A stretch of 64,000 bases of DNA from Crystallibacter sulfonylureivorans_A. GTDB lineage: Bacteria; Actinomycetota; Actinomycetes; Actinomycetales; Micrococcaceae. Location: the NCBI RefSeq assembly GCF_047607445.1, contig NZ_JBLKRT010000010.1, forward strand, positions 1-64,000, given 5' to 3'. Under the pieces are notes generated by a model. That model did no database searches and was not told where the DNA came from. It was given only the letters and a program-made list of their open reading frames with translations. Shown one piece after another: positions 53,113-61,610 of the stretch; the first letter of the stretch is position 1, and each line of letters opens with the position of its first letter. A program made the position numbers and the translations under genes.

Positions 53113-53958
53113 GTGAGTTCGCAGGTTCGAACCGGCAGTCGACGCGCCAGAATTGCCAAGGCCACTGGTCTGGGCGCAGTTGGCGCGTTGTTGTTGACGG
53201 GATGTTCAGAAGAAGTCCGCCTGGGCTGGTTGCCCACGCAGCGGGACGTTACCAACCACACCCCGGAAATCATCGATTTGTGGGTTAATGGTTGGATCGC
53301 CGCGTTGGCTGTTGGTGTCCTGACCTGGGGCTTGATCCTCTGGTGCATCATCGCCTACCGCCGGCGCAAGGGCGAGACCGGCTACCCCCGCCAGCTCAGC
53401 TACAACCTGCCGCTCGAAATCTTCTACACCGCGGTCCCGATCGTTATGGTGTTGGTCTTCTTCTACTTCACGGACAAGACCACCACCAACCTCACCACCC
53501 GGACGGACAACCCGGACGTCGTCGTCGACGTGCGCGGCAAGCAGTGGGCTTGGGACTTCAACTACGTCAAGCAGGACAAGTACTTTGCCGGTGTGCAGGC
53601 CCACCTGACCGGTGAGACCGGCGTTCCGGAGACCCTGCCGACGCTGTACCTGCCGGTGAACAAGAGCGTGGAGCTGGAGATCAACTCCCGCGACGTCATC
53701 CATTCGTTCTGGGTTCCCGCCTTCCTTCAGAAGGTGGACATGGTCCCGGGCAAGACCAACTACCTGAACTTCACCCCGACCCGTGAGGGTATCTACGACG
53801 GCAAGTGCGCCGAGCTTTGCGGCGAATTCCACTCCGAAATGCTCTTCCGCGTCGCTGTGGTCTCCGAGGCTGAGTTCGAGGCGCAGATGGCACGGCTCAA
53901 GGACGGCCAGATCGGCGAAGAGTACGACCGCAACCCCTACGCTGAAGCGTCGAAGTAA
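53113..53958 (+). CDS. ctaC: Cytochrome c oxidase subunit II
   Basis: CuA-bearing subunit of the aa3 oxidase. The 281-residue product starts with a lipoprotein-type signal (GAVGALLLTGC), then two membrane segments (WIAALAVGVLTWGLILWCI and FYTAVPIVMVLVFFYF) and the periplasmic CuA domain with RDVIHSFWVPAFLQK and the ligand loop CAELCGEFHSEM. Start GTG 53113, with GAGGAAGGG upstream. In Actinobacteria it works in a bcc-aa3 supercomplex. Seventeen bases before ctaD. Confidence 0.95.
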   Translation: MSSQVRTGSRRARIAKATGLGAVGALLLTGCSEEVRLGWLPTQRDVTNHTPEIIDLWVNGWIAALAVGVLTWGLILWCIIAYRRRKGETGYPRQLSYNLPLEIFYTAVPIVMVLVFFYFTDKTTTNLTTRTDNPDVVVDVRGKQWAWDFNYVKQDKYFAGVQAHLTGETGVPETLPTLYLPVNKSVELEINSRDVIHSFWVPAFLQKVDMVPGKTNYLNFTPTREGIYDGKCAELCGEFHSEMLFRVAVVSEAEFEAQMARLKDGQIGEEYDRNPYAEASK

Positions 53959-53975
53959 AGGAGCGAGGGCCACAA

Positions 53976-55703
53976 GTGTCAACGTACGAATACACAGCTG
54001 ACGACCGGGGTACCACGGTAGCTCCGCGCGTCGTCCCGCGGTCCAAGGGGCGCATCGTCGTCAACTGGATCACCTCCACGGACCACAAGACCATCGGGTA
54101 CATGTACCTGATCACGTCGTTCATTTTCTTCTGCCTCGGCGGCGTGATGGCCCTGGTCATCCGTGCTGAACTGTTCGAACCGGGCATGCAGATCCTGCAG
54201 ACCAAGGAACAGTACAACCAGCTCTTCACCATGCACGGCACGGTGATGCTGCTGATGTTCGCCACCCCGCTGTTCGCCGGCTTCGCCAACGTCATCATGC
54301 CGCTGCAGATCGGCGCCCCAGACGTTGCTTTCCCGCGATTGAACGCGCTGGCCTTCTGGTTCTTCCTGTTCGGCAGCGTCATCGCCGTTGCCGGCTTCAT
54401 CACCCCGCAGGGCGCAGCCTCCTTCGGCTGGTTCGCTTACGCACCGTTGTCCAACACCACGTTCTCGCCCGGCGTGGGCGGAGACCTATGGGTGTTCGGC
54501 CTGGCACTGTCCGGCTTCGGCACGATCCTTGGCTCGGTCAACTTCATCACCACCATCATCACCATGCGGGCCCCGGGCCTGACCATGTGGCGGATGCCGA
54601 TCTTCACCTGGAACACGCTGGTCACCGGCATCCTGGTCATGATGGCGTTCCCGCCGCTGGCCTCCGCCCTGTTCGCGCTTGGTGCTGACCGACGGTTCGG
54701 TGCACATATCTTCAACCCGGAAAACGGCGGCGCCATCCTCTGGCAGCACCTGTTCTGGTTCTTCGGCCACCCCGAGGTGTACATCATCGCCCTGCCGTTC
54801 TTCGGCATCGTGTCCGAGATCTTCCCGGTGTTCAGCCGCAAACCGATCTTCGGGTACAAGGGCCTGGTCTACGCGACCATCGCGATTGCTGCCCTGTCCG
54901 TGACGGTGTGGGCACACCACATGTACGTCACCGGATCGGTCCTGCTGCCGTTCTTCGCCTTCATGACCATGCTCATTGCGGTCCCCACCGGCGTGAAGTT
55001 CTTCAACTGGATCGGCACCATGTGGCGCGGATCGATCACGTTCGAAACACCGATGCTGTGGAGCCTGGGCTTCCTGGCTACCTTCCTGTTCGGTGGCCTG
55101 ACCGGCATCATCCTGGCTTCGCCGCCGCTGGACTTCCACGTCTCCGACACCTACTTCGTGGTGGCGCACTTCCACTACGTGGTCTTCGGTACCGTTGTGT
55201 TCGCCATGTTTGCAGGCTTCTACTTCTGGTGGCCCAAGTGGACCGGCAAGATGCTCAACGAGCGCCTGGGCAAGATCCACTTCTGGATGCTGTTCCTCGG
55301 CTTCCACGGCACCTTCCTGATCCAGCACTGGCTTGGTGTTGAGGGCATGCCCCGCCGCTACGCGGACTACATGCCGGAAGACGGGTTCACCGCAATGAAC
55401 CAGTTCTCCACCATCGCTTCGTTCGTGCTGGGCGCTTCGATGATCCCGTTCTTCTGGAACGTGTACATCACCTGGCGCAACGGCAAGAAGGTCGAAGTTG
55501 ACGACCCCTGGGGCTTCGGTGCCTCGCTGGAGTGGGCCACCTCTTGCCCGCCGCCGCGGCACAACTTCACCTCGCTGCCCCGGATCCGGTCGGAGCGCCC
55601 GGCGCTGGACCTGCACCACCCGGAGCTCGCACCGCGGCACACCCCGACGACTCCGGTGCCGGCGGCCCAGCTGGCCGGTCCCGCTGACCAGAAGGATGCA
55701 TAA
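53976..55703 (+). CDS. ctaD: Cytochrome c oxidase subunit I
   Basis: Catalytic subunit with heme a, heme a3 and CuB; proton pump. The 575-residue product has 12 membrane segments, the heme a ligand segment TMHGTVMLLMF, the CuB region FWFFGHPEVYIIALPFFGI, AHHMYVTG, and VAHFHYVVFGTV near 385 (two histidines). A polar tail of about 50 residues ends with Pro/Ala. Start GTG 53976 with GAGGG upstream. Next gene ctaF begins two bases after its stop. Confidence 0.97.
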   Translation: MSTYEYTADDRGTTVAPRVVPRSKGRIVVNWITSTDHKTIGYMYLITSFIFFCLGGVMALVIRAELFEPGMQILQTKEQYNQLFTMHGTVMLLMFATPLFAGFANVIMPLQIGAPDVAFPRLNALAFWFFLFGSVIAVAGFITPQGAASFGWFAYAPLSNTTFSPGVGGDLWVFGLALSGFGTILGSVNFITTIITMRAPGLTMWRMPIFTWNTLVTGILVMMAFPPLASALFALGADRRFGAHIFNPENGGAILWQHLFWFFGHPEVYIIALPFFGIVSEIFPVFSRKPIFGYKGLVYATIAIAALSVTVWAHHMYVTGSVLLPFFAFMTMLIAVPTGVKFFNWIGTMWRGSITFETPMLWSLGFLATFLFGGLTGIILASPPLDFHVSDTYFVVAHFHYVVFGTVVFAMFAGFYFWWPKWTGKMLNERLGKIHFWMLFLGFHGTFLIQHWLGVEGMPRRYADYMPEDGFTAMNQFSTIASFVLGASMIPFFWNVYITWRNGKKVEVDDPWGFGASLEWATSCPPPRHNFTSLPRIRSERPALDLHHPELAPRHTPTTPVPAAQLAGPADQKDA

Positions 55704-55705
55704 CT

Positions 55706-56107
55706 GTGAAGATTGAAGCCTGGCTATTCATCGCGCTTGCGCCGTTCTTCGCCATTGTTGGCACGGTTTACGGCTTCATGGGTCAGTGGCACGAACCAGT
55801 CGGTTACCTGGCGCTGTGGTTGACGGCCGGACTGTCGCTGATGATCGGCGGCTACCTCTGGTTCACGGCTCGGCGTGTCGGACCCCGTCCCGAGGACCGG
55901 GTAGACGCCGAAATCCATGAGGGTGCCGGCGAACAGGGCATGTTCAGCCCGTGGAGCTGGTGGCCGCTGGTCTTGGGCCTTGGGGCCGCTTCCGGCTTCA
56001 TGGGTCTGGCAGTCGGCTGGTGGATCGTCTACATTTCCCTCGGCCTCACCACCGTAGCCATCATTGGATGGGTCTACGAGTACAGCCGTGGAGATCACGC
56101 CCACTAG
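55706..56107 (+). CDS. ctaF: Cytochrome c oxidase subunit IV, actinobacterial (CtaF)
   Basis: Small subunit specific to actinobacterial aa3 oxidase. The 133-residue product has four membrane segments (IEAWLFIALAPFFAIVGTVYGF, LALWLTAGLSLMIGGYLWF, then two after a charged loop) and WSWWPLVLGLGAASGFMGLAVGWW. GTG 55706 follows ctaD by two bases, so translation is coupled. The ctaC-ctaD-ctaF unit ends at a strong terminator 18 bases on. Confidence 0.93.
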   Translation: MKIEAWLFIALAPFFAIVGTVYGFMGQWHEPVGYLALWLTAGLSLMIGGYLWFTARRVGPRPEDRVDAEIHEGAGEQGMFSPWSWWPLVLGLGAASGFMGLAVGWWIVYISLGLTTVAIIGWVYEYSRGDHAH

Positions 56108-56124
56108 GCGCATAGCACCACCTG

Positions 56125-56156
56125 AAGGGCCCGGAACCGCTTGGTTCCGGGCCCTT
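56125..56156 (+). terminator. Terminator after ctaC-ctaD-ctaF
   Basis: AAGGGCCCGGAACC (56125-56138) pairs perfectly with GGTTCCGGGCCCTT (56143-56156) around GCTT, followed by TCGC. Fourteen base pairs, 18 bases past the ctaF stop. Confidence 0.9.
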
Positions 56157-56192
56157 TCGCATGCCCGGGATCCTCCCGCGCTGCCGCATGGC

Positions 56193-56204
56193 TGGTCTAG
56201 ACCG
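56193..56204. promoter_or_regulatory. DasR-type operator in the gntR promoter
   Basis: TGGTCTAGACCG matches the core of the DasR-responsive element (TGGTCTAGACCA) at 11 of 12 positions, with the palindrome GGTCTAGACC perfect at 56194-56203. TAGAAT at 56208-56213 is a good -10, so the operator covers the -35/-10 spacer. The site is 43 bases upstream of the GntR start, implying autoregulation. Confidence 0.8.
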
Positions 56205-56246
56205 GGATAGAATGGCTTCGACCCCATCACCTGTGCAGGAGGCCGC

Positions 56247-57032
56247 ATGTCCATCAGTTCGGCTGCGATCGAGGGCGAGATCGACGTTACCTCTCGCACT
56301 GCGAAGCATGTTCAGCTGCGGGACATCCTGCGCCGTCATGCCCAGGAACGCTGCGAACCCGGCAGCGCCTTCCCATCGGAGCGGGATCTGACCGAGCGCT
56401 TCGGCGTTGCGAGGATGACCGTACGGCAAGCAATCGACTCGCTCGTAGCCGAGCAGGTACTCGAGCGCATCGTCGGCCTGGGGACGTTTGTACGCCAGCC
56501 CAAGCTGGACCTGCAGGTCAAGCTCACCTCGTACACGGAAGAGATGCAGCGCCGCGGGATGGTCCCGGACGCGCGGGTGCTCAGCTTTGAGCAGATCGGC
56601 GCCACGCCGCTGGTTGCCCGCGAACTCCAGATCGAGGAGGGCCAGCCGGTGGTGCGTTTCCGCCGTCAGCTGCTGGCCGATGCCGAGCCCATGAGCGTGG
56701 ACGAAAACTTCATCCCCGCCCAACGGGTGCCGGGCATCCTGGACGAGGGCCCCCCGTCGTCGCTGTACAACGTTCTGAGCGAACGCTATGGCCTGATCAT
56801 GGAGTGGGGCGAGGACACCATCGAGGCCACCGCGGCGCAGCCCTCCATCGCCCGCCTGCTGAATGTGGACATCGGCTCGCCGCTCTTGAAAATCCAGCGG
56901 CATGCCTACGTGTCCAAGACGATGGTGGACTTTTCCATCTCGTACTACAGGGCGGACCGCTACAAGCTCTGGGTGCCGCTGCAACGGCCTGGTGGACGCG
57001 CGCCGCGTTCCTACAACGTGAAGAGGTATTAG
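56247..57032 (+). CDS. GntR family regulator, HutC/DasR subfamily
   Basis: A 261-residue regulator with an N-terminal winged helix (PSERDLTERFGVARMTVRQAIDSL) and a UTRA ligand domain (SYTEEMQRRGMVPDARVLSFEQ, then VRFRRQLLADAEPMSVDENFIP). UTRA proteins of this type bind phosphosugars; DasR/NagR members sense GlcNAc-6-P or GlcN-6-P. The operator in its own promoter is a DasR-type site, which supports that assignment. CAGGAGG precedes ATG 56247. It lies between the two cytochrome clusters but need not control them; no nag genes are in the window. Confidence 0.88.
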   Translation: MSISSAAIEGEIDVTSRTAKHVQLRDILRRHAQERCEPGSAFPSERDLTERFGVARMTVRQAIDSLVAEQVLERIVGLGTFVRQPKLDLQVKLTSYTEEMQRRGMVPDARVLSFEQIGATPLVARELQIEEGQPVVRFRRQLLADAEPMSVDENFIPAQRVPGILDEGPPSSLYNVLSERYGLIMEWGEDTIEATAAQPSIARLLNVDIGSPLLKIQRHAYVSKTMVDFSISYYRADRYKLWVPLQRPGGRAPRSYNVKRY

Positions 57033-57117
57033 GGGGCCCAGAGGGGCCTAGAACGCCGTGCCACGGTACTTTCAGCCAATGGGGGAGGTGCTGAAAAACG
57101 TTCCCGGCATAGACACA

Positions 57118-57150
57118 AGAATGGCCCCGGACTCAGTCCGGGGCCATTCT
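57118..57150. terminator. Bidirectional terminator between gntR and qcrB
   Basis: AGAATGGCCCCGGAC (57118-57132) pairs perfectly with GTCCGGGGCCATTCT (57136-57150) around TCA. It lies between the convergent 3' ends, 15 bases from the qcrB stop, and most likely ends the ctaE-qcrCAB transcript. Confidence 0.85.
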
Positions 57151-57165
57151 CATGCAGACGGTACT

Positions 57166-58812
57166 TTAGCGGCCGCTGACTTCCGCCTTTTCGGCAGGGG
57201 CCTCAACCTCGGCATGGTGGCTGTGGGCAGCCTCCAGCTCGGCCGGGGTTACCGGTGCCACGCGATCCTCGAAGAAGAACCGGGACAGGGCACCGCGCAG
57301 CTTTTCAGTGCGCTTGATGTGGCCGGCCTTGTTCGGCTGAGCCGGTAGTACCTCAGGCGACTCGAAGTTGACCAGGCGGTACAGCTTGTAGTCGTTCAGC
57401 GGCTCGTGGACCTCGATGAACTCGCCGTGCGGCAGGCGGACGATGCGTCCGGTCTCCCGGCCATGCAGTGCGATCTCGCGGTCCTTGCGCTGCAGTGCAA
57501 GGCAGATGCGACGCGTGATGATGAAGCCGAGGATCGGGCCCAGGAAGAACAGCGCGCGCAGCCAGTAGGTCACGTCGTTCAGCGACACGTGGAAGTGCGT
57601 GGCGATCAGGTCCGAGCTGGCAGCAGCCCACATCACACAGTAGAACACGACGCCTGCAACACCGATGCCGGTGCGGAACGGGGCGTTGCGCGGGCGGTCC
57701 AGGATGTGGTGCTCGCGGTTGTCCTTGGTGACCCAGCGTTCGATCCACGGCCAAGCGAACATCAGGGTGAACAGGATGCCGGCCGGCACGAGAGCCGGGA
57801 GCAGCACGTTCAGCGAGACGGTCCGACCGAAGATGACGAACTCGCCCACACCCGGCATCAGGCGCAGCGCGCCATCCACCCAGCCGATGTACCAGTCAGG
57901 CTGGGTACCGGCCGAGACGGGGGAGGGGTCGTAGGGTCCGTAGTCCCAGATCGCCAGGATCTGGAAGTTGGCCGCAATGACCGCCAGGATGCCGAACACT
58001 ACGAAGAAGAAGCCGCCTGCCTTGGCCGCGTAGACCGGGCCGACCGGGAAACCGACGACGTTGGACTCGGTACGGCCCGGGCCGGGGTACTGGGTGTGCT
58101 TGTGCACCACGACCATGAACAAGTGGATGGCGATCATCAGCAGGATGAGGGCCGGGACCAGCAGGATGTGGAGCACGTAGAGGCGTCCCACGATGTCGGT
58201 ACCCGGGAACTCACCGCCGAAGAGCAGCAGGGAGATGTAGGTACCAACGAGCGGAATTCCCTTGATCACGCCGTCGATAATGCGCAGGCCGTTACCGGAG
58301 AGCAGATCGTCGGGCAGCGAGTATCCGGTGAAGCCGGCAGCCAGGGCCAGAATCAGCAGGACGCAGCCGACAACCCAGTTCAGCTCGCGCGGCCGGCGGA
58401 AAGCGCCGGTGAAGAAGACGCGCAGCATGTGGAAGGATACCGAGGCGACGAACAGCAGTGCCGACCAGTGGTGCAGCTGGCGCATGAAGAGACCGCCGCG
58501 GACCTCGAAGGAGATCTGCAAGGTGGACTGGTACGCGACGGACATCTCGACGCCCTTGAGCGGGACGTACGGTCCGTCGTAGTGCGTCTCCGCCATCGAC
58601 GGGTCAAAGAAGAACGTCAGGAACGTGCCGGAGAGCAGCAGGATGACGAACGAATACAGCGCGACTTCGCCGAACATGAAGGACCAGTGGTCCGGGAAGA
58701 TCTTGCGTCCGAATTCCTTGACGATCGAGGAGCCGCCCACGCGGGTGTCGACGAAGTTGGTGATCCGTCCGACCCGCGTCTTGGGTGCGTAAGTATCAGT
58801 TGAAGCGCTCAT
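57166..58812 (-). CDS. qcrB: Cytochrome bc complex cytochrome b subunit
   Basis: Quinol-oxidising, two-heme subunit of the bcc complex. The 548-residue product has eight or so membrane segments, the heme histidines in QLHHWSALLFVASVSFHMLR and VLHILLVPALILLMIAIHLFMV, and an extended C-terminal tail (about residues 430-548) typical of actinobacteria, in contact with the supercomplex partners. ATG 58812 follows qcrA by two bases. Confidence 0.96.
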   Translation of the reverse strand: MSASTDTYAPKTRVGRITNFVDTRVGGSSIVKEFGRKIFPDHWSFMFGEVALYSFVILLLSGTFLTFFFDPSMAETHYDGPYVPLKGVEMSVAYQSTLQISFEVRGGLFMRQLHHWSALLFVASVSFHMLRVFFTGAFRRPRELNWVVGCVLLILALAAGFTGYSLPDDLLSGNGLRIIDGVIKGIPLVGTYISLLLFGGEFPGTDIVGRLYVLHILLVPALILLMIAIHLFMVVVHKHTQYPGPGRTESNVVGFPVGPVYAAKAGGFFFVVFGILAVIAANFQILAIWDYGPYDPSPVSAGTQPDWYIGWVDGALRLMPGVGEFVIFGRTVSLNVLLPALVPAGILFTLMFAWPWIERWVTKDNREHHILDRPRNAPFRTGIGVAGVVFYCVMWAAASSDLIATHFHVSLNDVTYWLRALFFLGPILGFIITRRICLALQRKDREIALHGRETGRIVRLPHGEFIEVHEPLNDYKLYRLVNFESPEVLPAQPNKAGHIKRTEKLRGALSRFFFEDRVAPVTPAELEAAHSHHAEVEAPAEKAEVSGR

Positions 58813-58814
58813 GC

Positions 58815-59843
58815 TTAGCCACGCTCCCAGTAGCTCGGTCCAACAGGTTCATGGAAGTCGCTGGTCGCGACCAGGTAGCCCTCGTCGTCAACGCTGATCG
58901 GAAGCTGGGGCAAGGCGTGAGCGGCGGGGCCGAAGATCACCTTGCATTCCTGCGTCAGGTCGAAGGTCGACTGGTGGCAAGGGCAGAGCAGGTGGTGCGT
59001 GTGCTGTTCGTACAGCGCCACCGGGCATCCAACGTGGGTGCAGATCTTCGAGTAAGCAACGATGCCGTTGTAGTTCCAGTCTTCACGACCGGGGGAGACA
59101 TGCAGCTCATCGGGGTTCAGGCGCATCAAGAGGACAACGGCCTTGGCCTTCTCCTCAAGCTTGTGCTCGGCTTCGTTCAGCCCTTCCGGGATAACGTGGA
59201 AGGCGGAACCGATGGTGACATCCGAGGCCTTGATCGGGGTGCCGCTGGGGTCGCGGGTCAGACGGACGCCGGCATCCCACATGGTGTGCCGCAGCACGTC
59301 CGGATTCAGGTCCTTGGAGAGGTCGCGGAAGATTCCGATGGCAGGCAGGATGGCCAGCACACCGGCGCCGATCAGCGTGTTGCGGATCAGCGGACGGCGG
59401 GAGATGCCCGATTCGTCGAGGACCTGGCCGATGATTTGTTCTGCGTCCCGGCGGTCCTCTTCGGTGCGGACCTCGTGGCGCTCTTCCACGATTTCGTGGT
59501 CAGGCATGAGGGTCTTGGCCCAGTGGACAATGCCGACGCCGATGCCCAGCATCGCGAAGGCCGTGCCCATGCCCAAGGTGAAGTTCTGAAAACGCAGCGT
59601 TGCGATGGTGTCATCCAAACGGATGCCAAAGTACCCGACGAAGAAAAGTACGGTGCCAATGATGGAGATTACGAAGAGTATCGCAACCTGGCGTTCGGCG
59701 CGCTTTTCCGCCCGGGGATCTTTGTCGGCACGGCGCGGGCGGTGCGGGGGAAGTCCAGGATCCTGAAACTTCTCCACGTCGCTCTGACCAGCCGTAGCAA
59801 CGGTGCCCGAGGTGCTCGGACTGCCGTGACTATGGTCGCCCAT
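58815..59843 (-). CDS. qcrA: Rieske iron-sulfur subunit of cytochrome bc complex
   Basis: Three-membrane-segment actinobacterial Rieske protein. The 342-residue product has a long polar N-terminus, membrane segments near residues 55-75, 90-110 and 160-180, and the cluster motifs CTHVGCPVALY and CPCHQSTFD near residues 277-300 (C-x-H and C-x-x-H sets). ATG 59843 has GAGAGGG just upstream; ATG 59855 is four codons earlier. 89 bases after qcrC, and two before qcrB. Confidence 0.95.
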   Translation of the reverse strand: MGDHSHGSPSTSGTVATAGQSDVEKFQDPGLPPHRPRRADKDPRAEKRAERQVAILFVISIIGTVLFFVGYFGIRLDDTIATLRFQNFTLGMGTAFAMLGIGVGIVHWAKTLMPDHEIVEERHEVRTEEDRRDAEQIIGQVLDESGISRRPLIRNTLIGAGVLAILPAIGIFRDLSKDLNPDVLRHTMWDAGVRLTRDPSGTPIKASDVTIGSAFHVIPEGLNEAEHKLEEKAKAVVLLMRLNPDELHVSPGREDWNYNGIVAYSKICTHVGCPVALYEQHTHHLLCPCHQSTFDLTQECKVIFGPAAHALPQLPISVDDEGYLVATSDFHEPVGPSYWERG

Positions 59844-59932
59844 GATCCCTCTCATCCTTCTGTAAATAGTTCAAAAACATAATGACTGGTGACGCTTCTG
59901 CGGCGGCCTTTGCAGGCCGCCGGAAGCGAAGG

Positions 59933-60745
59933 TTATGAAGACCGCTGGGTCAGCCAGATGGTGAACGCAATGACGACACCCAATCCGGCAGTCCACATCA
60001 GCAGGCCCTCGGATACCGGACCGAGCGAGCCGAGCGAGAAGCCACCCGGGGTGCCCTGTTCTTCAATCGTCTTCAGGAAGGCGATGACATCGCGCTTCTC
60101 CTCGGGGGAGATGTTCGCGTCGTTGAACACCGGCATGTTCTGGGGGCCGGTGGCCATGGCTTCGTAAATGTGTGCTTCGCTGACGCCGGCCAGGGCGGGG
60201 GCGAACTTGCCGCGTGTCAGGGCGCCGCCAGCGGCGGAAGCGTTGTGGCACATGGCGCAGTTGACGCGGAAGATCTCGCCGCCGGCGGCGGGATCTCCCT
60301 TGGAGACATCGAGAATGTCTTCGTCCGGGATGGCCGGACCTGTGCCGAGGGATGCCACGTACGCAGCCAGCTGCCTGGTCTGCTCTTCGTCGAACTGGTT
60401 CGGCTTGACCTGCGCCTGCGGGCCGGACATCTGCATCGGCATGCGGCCGGTTCCCACCTGGAAGTCGACAGCGGCAGCGCCAACACCGATCAGGGCCGGG
60501 CCTGCCTGGTTGCCGTGTGCACCCTCCGGGGCCCCGACTGCACCAATTCCGTGACAAGTTGCGCAGTTGGCCACGAAGAGCTTTTCGCCCTCTTCGATGT
60601 CCTGCGCGGAAAAGTTGGTGGTCTGGGCCTTGGCCTCGTTGACATTGCCAGCAACGGCGTACAAGCCGCCGGTGACCAGCAATCCCAAGAGCAACAGGGC
60701 AACGGCCGCCAGGGGGTGTCGTCGCCTCTGGGAGAGTGCCTTCAC
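59933..60745 (-). CDS. qcrC: Cytochrome bc complex diheme cytochrome c subunit
   Basis: Diheme cytochrome c that hands electrons straight to CuA in the bcc-aa3 supercomplex, in place of a soluble cytochrome c. The 270-residue product has an N-terminal membrane segment (AAVALLLLGLLVTGGLYAVA), two heme sites CATCHG near residue 61 and CAMCHN near 165, and a C-terminal membrane anchor (LLMWTAGLGVVIAFTIWL). Start GTG 60745 gives a basic N-terminus; the longer frame upstream is not used. Confidence 0.95.
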   Translation of the reverse strand: MKALSQRRRHPLAAVALLLLGLLVTGGLYAVAGNVNEAKAQTTNFSAQDIEEGEKLFVANCATCHGIGAVGAPEGAHGNQAGPALIGVGAAAVDFQVGTGRMPMQMSGPQAQVKPNQFDEEQTRQLAAYVASLGTGPAIPDEDILDVSKGDPAAGGEIFRVNCAMCHNASAAGGALTRGKFAPALAGVSEAHIYEAMATGPQNMPVFNDANISPEEKRDVIAFLKTIEEQGTPGGFSLGSLGPVSEGLLMWTAGLGVVIAFTIWLTQRSS

Positions 60746-60823
60746 TTGATGGTTCCTAACTCTGCGGTGCGTGTGCGTAGATGTTCGGCCGGGGTGAGCC
60801 TGCACGATGCGGGCCCTGGCCGT

Positions 60824-61462
60824 CTACTTCAGGAAGTAGATGATGATGAAGAGAGCGATCCACACGACGTCGACGAAGTGCCAGTAGTACGACGTGACGA
60901 TGGCGGATGTGGCTTCGAAGTGACCGAACTTCTTAGCGACATAGGCGCGGCCGATGATCAGCAGGAAGGCGATGAGCCCGCCAGTGACGTGAAGGCCGTG
61001 GAAGCCGGTAGTGATGTAGAACGCTGACCCGTAGGCGTTGGAGGACAGCGAGACTCCCTCGGAGACGAGCATCGCGTATTCGTAGGCCTGGACGGAGACG
61101 AAGACGGCACCGAGGAAGAACGTCAAGAGGAACCACTCGACCATGCCCCACCTGGCGACATTGAGGAGACCGCCGGTGCGGCGGGCCTGCAGGCGCTCTG
61201 CGGCGAAGACGCCGTACTGGCAGGTGAAGGAGCTGGACACCAGGACGATGGTGTTGGCCAGCGCGAATGGAACGTTCAACTTTTCGGTTTCAATCGCCCA
61301 CATCTCGCCGGAAGTGGCGCGGAGGGTGAAGTACATGGCGAAAAGACCGGCAAAGAACATCAGCTCGCTGGAGAGCCACACAACGGTTCCGACAGAAACC
61401 AGATTGGGGCGGTTCAGCGTTGGATGCGCCGGGGTGCTGGGGGCGTGGGTTGCAGTTGTCAC
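60824..61462 (-). CDS. ctaE: Cytochrome c oxidase subunit III
   Basis: Core membrane subunit of the aa3 oxidase. The 212-residue product has five to seven membrane segments, with SVGTVVWLSSELMFFAGLFAM near the start and FYITTGFHGLHVTGGLIAFL and SYYWHFVDVVWIALFIIIYFLK at the end. It is the first gene of ctaE-qcrC-qcrA-qcrB, with a leaderless -10 (CATAAT) exactly six bases before GTG 61462. Divergent from trpD, as in other Actinobacteria. Confidence 0.96.
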   Translation of the reverse strand: MTTATHAPSTPAHPTLNRPNLVSVGTVVWLSSELMFFAGLFAMYFTLRATSGEMWAIETEKLNVPFALANTIVLVSSSFTCQYGVFAAERLQARRTGGLLNVARWGMVEWFLLTFFLGAVFVSVQAYEYAMLVSEGVSLSSNAYGSAFYITTGFHGLHVTGGLIAFLLIIGRAYVAKKFGHFEATSAIVTSYYWHFVDVVWIALFIIIYFLK

Positions 61463-61468
61463 AAGGCC

Positions 61469-61499
61469 ATTATGTCTATAAATCCGCCTAGTTCACCAA
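61469..61499 (-). promoter_or_regulatory. Promoter of ctaE-qcrCAB, leaderless
   Basis: On the minus strand: TTGGTG (61494-61499), 19 bases, CATAAT (61469-61474), six bases, GTG 61462. CATAAT differs from the consensus at one position. No Shine-Dalgarno precedes the GTG. Confidence 0.6.
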
Positions 61500-61598
61500 T
61501 GCATCCGAACGCGCGGCGCGGCGTTTGGGTTCCCAACCCGCGGTATTCCGCGGAACGGCGCGGAAGTTAACAATCCGGAAGTTTCTACAAAACGTAGA

Positions 61599-61604
61599 TA
61601 ACCT
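61599..61604 (+). promoter_or_regulatory. -10 hexamer of trpD, leaderless geometry
   Basis: TAACCT, six bases, then GTG 61611. TAGATA at 61595 is an overlapping alternative. No Shine-Dalgarno is seen. Confidence 0.5.
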
Positions 61605-61610
61605 AGTGAA

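Noticed and set aside
53119..53145. GGTTCGAA-type tRNA T-arm motif
   Set aside because: It lies inside ctaC with no cloverleaf around it.
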